Assembly: GCA_019637435.1 (NCBI GenBank)
Contig: JAHBVO010000001.1
Coordinates: 2,046,001 to 2,110,000 of the forward strand
Source of the DNA: Candidatus Obscuribacterales bacterium
GTDB taxonomy: Bacteria; Cyanobacteriota; Vampirovibrionia; Obscuribacterales; Obscuribacteraceae
DNA length: 64,000 nucleotides
Reading direction: 5' to 3'
Part shown: piece after piece, positions 36,313 to 44,664 of the stretch
Layout of the letters: every line of letters begins with the position of its first letter
Position numbering within the stretch: position 1 is the stretch's first letter
Notes under the pieces: model-generated
Database searches by the model: none
What the model was told of the DNA's origin: nothing
The model's input: the letters and a program-made list of their open reading frames with translations, nothing else
Translations under genes and position numbers: made by a program

Positions 36313-37062
36313 CTACCAACCCTTTTTGTCGGTACCCATGATCTTCTTGATTACTTTGCCAAGCGGATCGTAGAACTCATCAACAACCCGCTCCTTCAAA
36401 GGAATGATGGCGTTATCGGTGATGTGAATATCTTCCGGGCAAACTTCCGTGCAGCATTTTGTGATGTTGCACATCCCGATATGACCTTCGTCCTTGAGAT
36501 ACTGCATGCGGTTGGCAGTGTCTTTAGGGTGCATCTCGAGACCGGCAGTTCTAACTAAGAAACGCGGTCCCATGAACGCATCTTTGCGATCGTGGTCGCG
36601 CAAGACGTGACAAACGTTTTGACACAGGAAGCATTCGATACATTTTCTGAATTCTTGCACGCGATCGATGTCTTCCTGGTGGATGATCCACTCTTTGTCA
36701 TCAGGCGCAGGCGAGAAACCTTTGATCTTTTTGTTGACTTCATAATTCCAGGACACATCGGTGACCAGGTCCTTGATGATCGGGAAAGTTTTGATCGGAG
36801 CAACTCTGATTTCTTCGCCTTCTTCGAATCGATCCATTCGAGTCTTGCACATCAAGCTCGGCATACCGTTGACTTCAGCGCTGCAGGAGCCGCATTTTGC
36901 AGCTTTGCAATTCCATCGCACGGCGAGATCCGGCGAGTCTTTTGCTTGGATTGCGTGGATGGCATCAAGCACAACCATGCCTTCTTCGACCTGGACCTCG
37001 TAGTCTTTGAACTCTCCGGCGTCCGCTGTCCCGCGATAAACTTTGAGTTTGGCTTTACGCAT
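36313..37062 (-). CDS. sdhB: succinate dehydrogenase/fumarate reductase iron-sulfur subunit
   Basis: 249 residues. It passes electrons from the flavoprotein to the membrane quinone site. The N-terminal ferredoxin domain carries the [2Fe-2S] ligands in WNCKAAKCGSCSAEVNGMP...C. The C-terminal domain has CIECFLCQNVC for the [4Fe-4S] centre and CNITKCCTEVCP for the third cluster. AAGGAG precedes the ATG, and only 13 bases separate it from sdhA upstream. The length and the sequence around the clusters are close to the Sdh1-type enzymes known from actinobacteria. Confidence 0.94.
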   Translation of the reverse strand: MRKAKLKVYRGTADAGEFKDYEVQVEEGMVVLDAIHAIQAKDSPDLAVRWNCKAAKCGSCSAEVNGMPSLMCKTRMDRFEEGEEIRVAPIKTFPIIKDLVTDVSWNYEVNKKIKGFSPAPDDKEWIIHQEDIDRVQEFRKCIECFLCQNVCHVLRDHDRKDAFMGPRFLVRTAGLEMHPKDTANRMQYLKDEGHIGMCNITKCCTEVCPEDIHITDNAIIPLKERVVDEFYDPLGKVIKKIMGTDKKGW

Positions 37063-37075
37063 TACTTGGAACTCC

Positions 37076-38887
37076 TTATTTCTTGTCTGCTTCGAAGAGT
37101 TTCTTTAAATCTTCTGGCATCGCCGGTAGTGGCGTGTGCTCCAGCTTCATCTGGTCGCCATCTTTCGAGACGGCTGTGTTGACCGTTGCCCACTTACCTT
37201 TGTCGGTGTCGGGGAAGTCCAGGCGGCTGTGCGCTCCTCGGCTCTCAGGACGAGAGTTTGCGCTGCGTGCGATTGCTTCGGCCGATACGATCATGTTTTT
37301 CAAATCTCTGCAAAGGTGCCAGCCAGGATTAAACCGCTTGTCGCCTTTGACAGCGACTTTGGCTATGTCCTTTTTGAGTTCCTGCAATTTCTCTATGCCG
37401 ATTTCCATCTCTTTCGCTTCGCGGAAAATTCCTACGTGGGCGTCCATTATGTTATTCATCTGTTTCGCCACGTCGTAAGGATTGGGTCCTTCGCGATGGA
37501 AAGGCGCTTCTAGTTCTTCAATCGCAGCTTCAATATCTTTCTCGTTGATTGAAGGAAAACCGCCAAGCTGTTTTGCATAATCTGATGCGCCGGCTCCGGC
37601 TCTGCGACCGAACACGATCAAGTCGGACAATGAGTTGCCGCCGAGGCGGTTGGCGCCGTGCATTCCGCCTGCGCATTCGCCAGCCGCGAACAAACCGGGA
37701 ACGCGAGTCGCTGCCGTATCTGCTTCGACTCTGATACCACCCATGATGTAGTGGCAAGTCGGTCCGACTTCCATCGGTCCGGCTGTGATGTCCACATCAG
37801 CGAGTTCTTTGAACTGGTGATACATCGAAGGAAGCTTTTTCTTGACGCGTTCCGGATCCTGATAGGAGATGTCGAGGAATACACCGCCGTGCGGGGAACC
37901 TCTTCCTTCCTTGTTCTCGATGTAGATGGCTCGAGCGACATTGTCGCGTGTAGACAGCTCAGGTGGTCTGCGAGCTTCGGTTCTCTTTCCGGCAATCGCT
38001 GCTTCAACCCACTCTTTGGCTTCGGCTTCATCCGCAGCGAATCCGTCCTTAGTCGATTCCGGCAAGTACTTCCACATGAAGCGTTCGCCTTTGCTGTTGC
38101 GGAGGATGCCGCCTTCTCCTCTAACACCCTCTGTGACGAGAATGCCGCGAACGCCTGGAGGCCAGACCATTCCCGTTGGGTGGAATTGAACAAACTCCAT
38201 ATCGATCAGATCGGCTCCGGCTTCGTAAGCAAGACCTTGACCGTCTGAAGTGTATTCCCAGGAGTTTGAGGTGACTGAGTAAATTTTGCCTACACCGCCT
38301 GTGGCAAGTACGACGGCTTTTGCTTTGAACAATACGTAGCGTCCGTCTTCGCGGTAGTAGCCGAAGGCGCCGGAAATCTTATCGCCGTCTTTAAACAATT
38401 TCGAGATTGTGCATTCCATGTAAACGGTGATGCCTTGATGAACGCCCTGGTCCTGGAGCGTTCTTATCATCTCCAAGCCGGTTCTATCTCCGACGTGACA
38501 AAGGCGTTTCCACTTATGTCCGCCGAATGCGCGCTGAAGAATTCTGCCGTCTTTTGTTCTGTCAAAAACCGCTCCCCAACGCTCGAGTTCTCGGACTCGG
38601 TCCGGTGCTTCCTGGGCATGCAGTTGAGCCATGCGCCAGTTGTTGAGCAGTTTGCCGCCGTTCATCGTATCTTTGAAGTGTGTTTCCCAGCCGTCTTGCG
38701 GGTCGACGTTCGCGAGAGCCGCAGCCACGCCGCCTTCTGCCATAACCGTGTGGGCTTTCCCGAGGAGTGATTTGCAAATCAGACCAACGTTCAAACCCAT
38801 CGCCGACACTTCGATCGCCGCTCGGAGTCCGGCTCCGCCGGCTCCAATCACTATGACGTCGTGTTCATGTGTTTCGTAAGTAGCCAT
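37076..38887 (-). CDS. sdhA: succinate dehydrogenase/fumarate reductase flavoprotein subunit
   Basis: 603 residues. It oxidises succinate to fumarate using FAD. The FAD-binding fold opens with DVIVIGAGGAGLRAAIE; the histidine that covalently holds FAD is expected in GKAHTVMAEGG. Further marks are FVQFHPTGMV, EGVRGEGGIL, the active-site stretch with RDNVARAIY, GGIRVEADTAATRVPGLFAAGECAGG and the C-terminal SRGAHSRLDFPDTD. A good ribosome site (AAGGAAAG) precedes the ATG. Middle gene of the three-gene operon. Confidence 0.95.
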   Translation of the reverse strand: MATYETHEHDVIVIGAGGAGLRAAIEVSAMGLNVGLICKSLLGKAHTVMAEGGVAAALANVDPQDGWETHFKDTMNGGKLLNNWRMAQLHAQEAPDRVRELERWGAVFDRTKDGRILQRAFGGHKWKRLCHVGDRTGLEMIRTLQDQGVHQGITVYMECTISKLFKDGDKISGAFGYYREDGRYVLFKAKAVVLATGGVGKIYSVTSNSWEYTSDGQGLAYEAGADLIDMEFVQFHPTGMVWPPGVRGILVTEGVRGEGGILRNSKGERFMWKYLPESTKDGFAADEAEAKEWVEAAIAGKRTEARRPPELSTRDNVARAIYIENKEGRGSPHGGVFLDISYQDPERVKKKLPSMYHQFKELADVDITAGPMEVGPTCHYIMGGIRVEADTAATRVPGLFAAGECAGGMHGANRLGGNSLSDLIVFGRRAGAGASDYAKQLGGFPSINEKDIEAAIEELEAPFHREGPNPYDVAKQMNNIMDAHVGIFREAKEMEIGIEKLQELKKDIAKVAVKGDKRFNPGWHLCRDLKNMIVSAEAIARSANSRPESRGAHSRLDFPDTDKGKWATVNTAVSKDGDQMKLEHTPLPAMPEDLKKLFEADKK

Positions 38888-38937
38888 TTTCTTTCCTTAA
38901 CTGAATTACAAAGTCTCAAGCACTATCAGAGTTTTAT

Positions 38938-39687
38938 TTAGAACAGAACACCCGGGGGGATAATTTTGGCCGCTACGGATCTGATGTACAAATCGGTGAG
39001 ACCGACCGAGAATAGGCTAGCCCATGCCCAGCCCTGGTGGTGTTCGTTCAGTTTGGTCACGAAGTGCCAAATCCTGAATTGAGCTTTTTGCTGTTCTGTT
39101 TTGCTGAAGCAACTTACCGCGCCGCCGCAGAGATGGCGCCAGGCGTGGCAGCCGAATGTGTAGCCGGAAAGCAAGTAGCAGTTTAAGCACATGAACAATG
39201 ACAAGAGCGACACGGTAAAGCGACCATCTGGTGCGCGGAAAGATATGATCGCGTCGTACCAAAGGACCAGTAAAACGAGTGCAGCGCAGTAGAAGAAGTA
39301 GCGGTGCATGTTTTGAAGAATAAATGGAAATTTAGTTTCGCCACTATATCCGGTGCCGCTGGTTCCCATGACTGCGCAACCGGGAGGTGTCATGAAGTAT
39401 GCGCGGTAATAGGCTTTTCGGTAGTAGTAGCAGGTCGCGCGGAAGCCGGCTGGAATCCATAGGATTAGAATTGCCGGTGAGAAATGCCACCAGTCAAAAG
39501 CTAACTTGGGCGAGTAGAACGGAGAGAGGTACTGATCAACTTCGAAATAATTGTTCTCGAATGTGCGGAACGTCGCATACGCGATGAACACACCGAATCC
39601 CACCGCAACCATCAGTGGATTCGCCCACCAGTTGTCCGTTCGCGCTGTGCGCCCTGGATGTGCTTTGCTTTCAATCGTATTAGTCAT
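38938..39687 (-). CDS. sdhC: succinate dehydrogenase five-helix membrane anchor subunit
   Basis: 249 residues with five predicted membrane helices (VAVGFGVFIAYATF; AILILWIPAGF; FFYCAALVLLVLWYDAII; LLSLFMCLNCYLLSGYTF; WASLFSVGLTDLYI). Histidines suited to haem binding occur in FDWWHFSP, QNMHRYFF and GCHAWRH. A single large anchor in place of separate SdhC and SdhD is typical of Sdh1-like enzymes. First gene of the operon; AGAAGGA lies upstream of the ATG. The family assignment leans on operon context plus topology. Catalysis direction (succinate oxidation or fumarate reduction) is not certain. Confidence 0.85.
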   Translation of the reverse strand: MTNTIESKAHPGRTARTDNWWANPLMVAVGFGVFIAYATFRTFENNYFEVDQYLSPFYSPKLAFDWWHFSPAILILWIPAGFRATCYYYRKAYYRAYFMTPPGCAVMGTSGTGYSGETKFPFILQNMHRYFFYCAALVLLVLWYDAIISFRAPDGRFTVSLLSLFMCLNCYLLSGYTFGCHAWRHLCGGAVSCFSKTEQQKAQFRIWHFVTKLNEHHQGWAWASLFSVGLTDLYIRSVAAKIIPPGVLF

Positions 39688-40198
39688 TAGGGAATCCTTC
39701 TCTTTGCAGGATTTGTTTCTTCTGAAACCGGCTCAGATAATGACAACACGTGTGCGGCGCTACGAGAACTCTCACAGCGCCAGCGATGTACATGAAGTAA
39801 ACACGATTGCCTTGGTAAACCTTGAACCGAGCGAAGATGAGCCCTCGCGCGACAACTTTTTAGCGGCGCTTAGCTTCTCTATCACTATTAATTATATCAA
39901 CTACAACCTGCTCTAATCACGCTTTAAACCTTTTGCACGATCACATACAAATGATATCCGATTGATTCTTAAGTGCGGTTAACCTGGAGAAGCTTCCCAT
40001 CTAGAGCCACTTTCCGCGGACATCCTGTTGGCAACGGGATGGAACCTGGCGAAAAAAATGGCGTCTTTTTAATCGGTTGACGCTGCCTAAAACTCACAAC
40101 AAATATGTTGATCCAGGGGTTGAGCGAACAATCAAAAGCGGCTCGACAACCTGTCCGACACGGCTCCGTGAGCCATGGTGCGAACCAAAGAGGATGAG
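39688..40198. other. non-coding interval with sdh promoter and a hairpin
   Basis: 511 bases with no supported gene. It holds an extended -10 promoter reading into sdh (39891-39899) and a hairpin at 40021-40041 (CATCCTGTT-GGC-AACGGGATG, nine pairs including one G-T). The latter could be a terminator or the base of a small structured RNA. A 58-codon open stretch near 39740-39913 has no ribosome site and I do not call it. Confidence 0.4.
39891..39899 (-). promoter_or_regulatory. extended -10 promoter of the sdh operon
   Basis: On the minus strand the bases read TGATATAAT, a perfect TATAAT with the TGn extension that compensates for a weak -35. It points toward sdhC and would give a leader of about 195 bases. 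Confidence 0.5.
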
Positions 40199-40492
40199 AT
40201 GAAAAAGAAAGCTGAATCGCAAGCTACCACTTATAAAAGTAGGAAGCCGAAAACACATATCGAAACAGATCGCCGGTACGTCATGGAGCGTTTGGATCAA
40301 TCGCTTCCTCTGGTGACCGAAGATTGGAATCGAGTAGAGCAAATGCTCAATTTGCTGACGGAGTTCGCGCCTAGTGGAATGGTCACGGAACTTGCCAACG
40401 CCATCGCTAGCTATGCTGATGACCAGGCTCGTCGCGGCTACGTACTTGGACAGGAAGACCTGGTAAGAGAGCTGCGCCGCCGGGTGGCATAG
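40199..40492 (+). CDS. small soluble protein, function unknown
   Basis: 97 residues from ATG 40199, which has AGAGG five bases upstream; an ATG 24 bases earlier lacks a site. A basic, Lys-rich N-terminus is followed by a helical acidic core (WNRVEQMLNLLTEF, ELANAIASYADDQARRG) and an Arg-rich end. No family recognised; it stands alone between two non-coding stretches. Confidence 0.55.
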   Translation: MKKKAESQATTYKSRKPKTHIETDRRYVMERLDQSLPLVTEDWNRVEQMLNLLTEFAPSGMVTELANAIASYADDQARRGYVLGQEDLVRELRRRVA

Positions 40493-40650
40493 TTGTCGTA
40501 AACACTCAGGGCTTGAATTTCCAAGAAGATTTGAGCCAAAGTCGGTTTAAGCGGATAAACTTACATTAGTGCGAAGTCACCAAGAGCCCGCCTTGGAAGC
40601 GGGATTGCCAAGAGTGGCGCGCAGGCAGTTACACCGCTGGAGTTTCGATT

Positions 40651-41529
40651 TTGTCGGCCGAGTTGATTACCGGATCTGTAATGGTCATAGCCATGTACTT
40701 TATTCTGGCTCCCCGGTTCAACACATACCTCTATAGAGCGTTGCTATTTTTTCCGTCCCGTTTCCCGCCAGACTTTGAAGGTGTTCCGGCGCTCGAGTGC
40801 GTTGCTGGTGAAGACGTCTACTTCAAAGGGAGCATGGGACAGACTCTCAATGGGTGGTACTTTCACAAGGGTGACAGCGAATATCACATTCTCTTCAGTC
40901 ATGGGAATTCTGGAAACCTGACTATCCGCCACCATCTGACGAAGTTGATGCTGCGATCTGGATACTCAGTTTTTGTATACGACTATCAGGGCTTCGGCAG
41001 GAGCAGCGGCAAACCTACTATTCATGGGATATGTAGCGACGGTGAAGCTGCTTATGATTATCTAGTGAACGAACGAGGTGTCGATCCCAGCAAAATCGTT
41101 CTCTATGGAGAGTCGCTAGGATGTTCGGTTGCGTCGCATCTGTCGACGGTACGCCCGTGCCAGGGGTTGATTCTTCAATCCGGTTTCTCATCTCTCGTGC
41201 GCATCGCATGCAAGCATTTTCCACTTCTCTATGCCTATCCGGCGGCACTGTACCCGAAACCGGCGCTCGATAATTTGACTATAGTGAAAAACTCGAAGGT
41301 GCCACTTCTCTTTATTCATGGGGACCTCGACAGAGTCATTCCCGTTCAGCACGCAGTTGATATGTACGAGGCCGCTCCTGGTGTGAAACATTTTGTGCGC
41401 TTGCCAGGCACCGCCCATGGTGACGTCTGGAGTACGGCAGAGAAAGAGTACCTGGATGCACTCAGTGCATTCCCTCAGAATTTTGCCCCGCTGGCAGCGT
41501 CTCAACCAGTCGATCGTTATTCGGTTTAA
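40651..41529 (+). CDS. membrane-anchored alpha/beta hydrolase (ABHD13/BEM46-like)
   Basis: 292 residues. TTG start with GGAG eight bases upstream; the next in-frame ATG at 40681 would shorten the N-terminal hydrophobic anchor (VMVIAMYFILAP). The hydrolase core shows the oxyanion segment HILFSHGNSGN, VFVYDYQGFGRSSGK, the nucleophile serine in YGESLGCSVA, the acid in FIHGDLDRVIP and the histidine in PGTAHGDVW. The complete triad suggests an active esterase, thioesterase or peptidase; substrate unknown. Confidence 0.87.
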   Translation: MSAELITGSVMVIAMYFILAPRFNTYLYRALLFFPSRFPPDFEGVPALECVAGEDVYFKGSMGQTLNGWYFHKGDSEYHILFSHGNSGNLTIRHHLTKLMLRSGYSVFVYDYQGFGRSSGKPTIHGICSDGEAAYDYLVNERGVDPSKIVLYGESLGCSVASHLSTVRPCQGLILQSGFSSLVRIACKHFPLLYAYPAALYPKPALDNLTIVKNSKVPLLFIHGDLDRVIPVQHAVDMYEAAPGVKHFVRLPGTAHGDVWSTAEKEYLDALSAFPQNFAPLAASQPVDRYSV

Positions 41530-41719
41530 CGCTTCAAGTCTTGGACTATTACTATTAAACCCGGCTTCCTTCGCTCCGCGATCATGAGCTGGATAGGCTG
41601 GCGTGGCATTCACTGCAAGTTCACGCCTGGCCTGTTAATTTCGTATTGGCAGGTGGGAACCGACACGATTCAGACCCGTCACGTAACCAACTTTCCCAAT
41701 CGAAAAAATCGGAGAAACA

Positions 41720-44104
41720 ATGGTAGATTCACGTAATCCCAATCTTTCGGCTGGAGCGACTAATTTAGCAAGTTCTGAGGAGGGTTGGCGCCAGAATCTG
41801 GGTCGGTCTAACCTGACCGGATTGCGGTCTCGTTGGTTCACTGGCAAGGAACCGGTCTATGGGCAGTGTCCAGGAGTTCGTGCAGACGGATGTATCACTT
41901 CGCTGCCGATGCCTGATCTCTCAACATGCACCAGAGACGACGTGCGAAATTATTTTGATAACTCATGGACGATAACTGAGATATTGTTCTCGGCTCTGAA
42001 CAAGGAAGAAGCCTTTTACCGACCTCCCTATCATACGCTTCGCCATCCGCTAATTTTCTACTACGGTCATCCAGCTGCTCTCTACGTCAACAAACTGCGT
42101 GTGGCCGGACTGATAGATTCAGCGATCAATTGGAACTTTGAGAGCCTGTTTGAGACAGGCGTTGACGAGATGTCCTGGGATGACATGTCGAAAAACGAAA
42201 TTGTTTGGCCGCGAATTGAGCTGGTCCATGAGTTTCGGAAGAAGGTCTATGAAACTGTATGTGGTGTCATAGAGAACCATCCGGACTTGGAAGTCGGTCA
42301 TGGGCTTTTAGATCAGCAGCATCCGCTCTGGGCCCCGTTTATGGGATTCGAGCACGAGAGAATTCACATTGAAACCACTTCAGTCTTGATCAGGGAACTA
42401 CCCGTCGATCTCGTCGAAGTTCCTCTGCAGTGGCCATCGCTGCATCCGTCTGCTCACCAGGAAGAAGTTGCAGTTCCCCTATTAGGTCGTGATTTCCCTG
42501 ATAACCACATGGTTTTAATCGATCCTCAGACGGTGGAGATCGGTAAACCGGCAGACTTCCCTTCGTATGGTTGGGACAATGAGTATGGACATAAGCTAGC
42601 CTCTGTTTCTGAGTTCGAGGTGAGCACGCAGCTAATTAGCAATGGCGAATTTTATGCATTCGTTTCCAATGGTGGCTACTCTGATAAGTCATTCTGGACC
42701 GAAGAAGGTTGGAGATGGCGAGCTTATAGAAACACTAAATTCCCAACATTCTGGGTTCCTTCCGGACCAATTGGATCTCATCGCTATCGGTTGCGCACCA
42801 CATTTGAGGTCATCCCGATGCCCTGGTCCTGGCCAGTAGTTGTAAATCACTATGAGGCTAAGGCGTTTTGCAACTGGTTGGCGAGTCGGGATTCAGAAGG
42901 GCGCAACTATCGCCTGATTTCAGAGCAAGAGCACCAGGCTATTAGGAAGAAAGCCGGCATCTCGAATTACTCTGCCGACTCTTGTCCCGCTAATATTGAC
43001 CTGAGATGGGGATCTGAGTCACCGGTCTACTCGCATCCGACCGAGATCGGAATTTCGGATGTATTCGGAAACGTCTGGCAGTGGTGCGAGGATGACTTCA
43101 ATCCGTTACCGGAATTTCGCATTCATCCATACTATGACGACTTCAGCACACCCTGCTTCGACGGCGAGCACAAAATGATAATGGGTGGGTCGTTCATTAG
43201 TACGGGTGACGAAGCCTCTCCCTGGGCTCGGTTTCACTTCCGTCCACATTTCTTTCAGCACGCGGGTTTCAGAGTAGTATCCAGTTCTGTCACCAATGAT
43301 GGTGGCGCAGTTCTAATTGGTAGAGGCGACGAGCATCCATATGAAACTCAGAAGATGCTCGCTGATTATTTGCTGCTGCACTTCGGTGATTCAGAGCAGC
43401 AGATGCCGTTTATGAACGAACTTAGTGGAGCGACGAAATTTCCGAAACGCTGTTCTGACCTGGTCACTGAATGGGCTAACAGGATCGGTTTGAGTTTTAA
43501 CCGCGCTCTCGATATTGGTTGCGCAGTAGGTGGTGCGTCATTTGAACTTGCCAAATCTTTCGGGAGTGTGACCGCTGTCGATATCAGTCAGAAATTCATC
43601 GAGACAGCAAACTCATTGAAGAAGACAGGAGAGTTAGCGTTCGAGCTCGTTGAAGAGGGTCAAATTACTTCCAGCCATCACGTTCGAATTGATGACCTAG
43701 ACAGAGATAAAGTGGAATTTCGCAGAGCGGATGCATGCTCTCTTCCACCAGAGTTTGTGGATTTCGACGCAGTTCTAATCGCGAACGTTCTATGTCGTAT
43801 CTCAAGTCCAATGTCGCTTCTCAATCGACTTGCTGGAGACCGAGGAATTGTGAAACCAGGAGGGCTACTGGTTATGACCACTCCGTTTACCTGGATGGAA
43901 GAATTCACTCCGCGCGAAGTATGGCTCGGTGGCTTTGTCGACAAGGACGGAGCTCCGAGATATTCAATCGACGGGTTGAAGAAAGCGATGTCTTCTCACT
44001 TTGACCTTTTGCACGAAGATGATATGCCTCTCCTTATTAGGGAGCACCGCCGGAAGTATCAGTTAATTTTCACAAAAGCCACGGTATGGCAGCGCAAATC
44101 TTAG
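41720..44104 (+). CDS. ovoA: OvoA-type 5-histidylcysteine sulfoxide synthase with methyltransferase domain
   Basis: 794 residues; GGAG five bases before the ATG. OvoA joins cysteine to the histidine imidazole ring with iron and oxygen in the first step of ovothiol synthesis. The N-terminal DinB-like part has YRPPYHTLRHPLIFYYGHPA and GFEHERIHIETTS, which supply the iron-binding histidines. The middle is a formylglycine-generating-enzyme-like domain (ISNGEFYAFVSNGGYSD, WPVVVNHYEAKAFCNWL, DVFGNVWQWCEDDF). From about residue 590 there is a SAM methyltransferase (ALDIGCAVGGASFELAKSFG, VTAVDIS, FDAVLIANVLCRI), expected to methylate the thiolhistidine. No ovoB-like lyase is adjacent. Confidence 0.93.
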   Translation: MVDSRNPNLSAGATNLASSEEGWRQNLGRSNLTGLRSRWFTGKEPVYGQCPGVRADGCITSLPMPDLSTCTRDDVRNYFDNSWTITEILFSALNKEEAFYRPPYHTLRHPLIFYYGHPAALYVNKLRVAGLIDSAINWNFESLFETGVDEMSWDDMSKNEIVWPRIELVHEFRKKVYETVCGVIENHPDLEVGHGLLDQQHPLWAPFMGFEHERIHIETTSVLIRELPVDLVEVPLQWPSLHPSAHQEEVAVPLLGRDFPDNHMVLIDPQTVEIGKPADFPSYGWDNEYGHKLASVSEFEVSTQLISNGEFYAFVSNGGYSDKSFWTEEGWRWRAYRNTKFPTFWVPSGPIGSHRYRLRTTFEVIPMPWSWPVVVNHYEAKAFCNWLASRDSEGRNYRLISEQEHQAIRKKAGISNYSADSCPANIDLRWGSESPVYSHPTEIGISDVFGNVWQWCEDDFNPLPEFRIHPYYDDFSTPCFDGEHKMIMGGSFISTGDEASPWARFHFRPHFFQHAGFRVVSSSVTNDGGAVLIGRGDEHPYETQKMLADYLLLHFGDSEQQMPFMNELSGATKFPKRCSDLVTEWANRIGLSFNRALDIGCAVGGASFELAKSFGSVTAVDISQKFIETANSLKKTGELAFELVEEGQITSSHHVRIDDLDRDKVEFRRADACSLPPEFVDFDAVLIANVLCRISSPMSLLNRLAGDRGIVKPGGLLVMTTPFTWMEEFTPREVWLGGFVDKDGAPRYSIDGLKKAMSSHFDLLHEDDMPLLIREHRRKYQLIFTKATVWQRKS

Positions 44105-44149
44105 AGAGCCTCTTCGAATTAGTCCAGCGTATTGAGACTTACCGGTTCG

Positions 44150-44425
44150 CTATCGCAGAAATTTGAGCGCACCTTCAACGTGGACGGTGACGAGGTCTTC
44201 TTTCATAAGCGCAGTTCCTTCGAACTCATAACAGGGACCGGCGTTGTCGACGACTCGGAATGTCTGCACGCCGCTGGGTGCAGAACTCAACTGTTGTACG
44301 AGATTGCTGCCCTGCCCGGGCTCGTTGGTCAATGAAACGACCATTGGTCTCGTTTTTGTGCCGCCAATTGACGCGGTGGTCCACGGTTCGCGAATTAACA
44401 AATCTCTAGAGACTTCGATGACCAT
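44150..44425 (-). CDS. small hypothetical protein
   Basis: 91 residues from ATG 44425, which has AGGAG about nine bases upstream. Balanced composition with several beta-like stretches (RPMVVSLTNEPGQGSNLVQQ). Convergent with ovoA, 45 bases between the stops. No family recognised. Short open frames also exist on the other strand here, but without ribosome sites. Confidence 0.5.
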   Translation of the reverse strand: MVIEVSRDLLIREPWTTASIGGTKTRPMVVSLTNEPGQGSNLVQQLSSAPSGVQTFRVVDNAGPCYEFEGTALMKEDLVTVHVEGALKFLR

Positions 44426-44664
44426 ACGCTTATGCTCCTGGTGCGGGTCGACTGGGCGCTGGATGCCACTTTCGAGCACCTCAGAGCCAGACGGCGGGTT
44501 TCTGGCAAAGATAATAACCCATTACAACTACATACGAGGCGATTTTCGACTAACGATTTTTTTCATCTGCGGCATAATGGTCTTTAGTCCCACCCGGAAT
44601 AACAGACTGGAATTCATTCCACTCAAGAATATCTGCTACCTAAGGTCCCTGCGAGAGAGGTTCT

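Noticed and set aside
39551..39916. 121-codon open frame on the plus strand over the start of sdhC
   Set aside because: Its first part is antisense to a clearly real gene, and the free part (from about 39740) has no ribosome site and odd composition.
40580..40650. tRNA-like hairpin run before the hydrolase gene
   Set aside because: CCCGC...GCGGG and a TTCGATT-like stretch are present, but no cloverleaf with acceptor stem can be closed.
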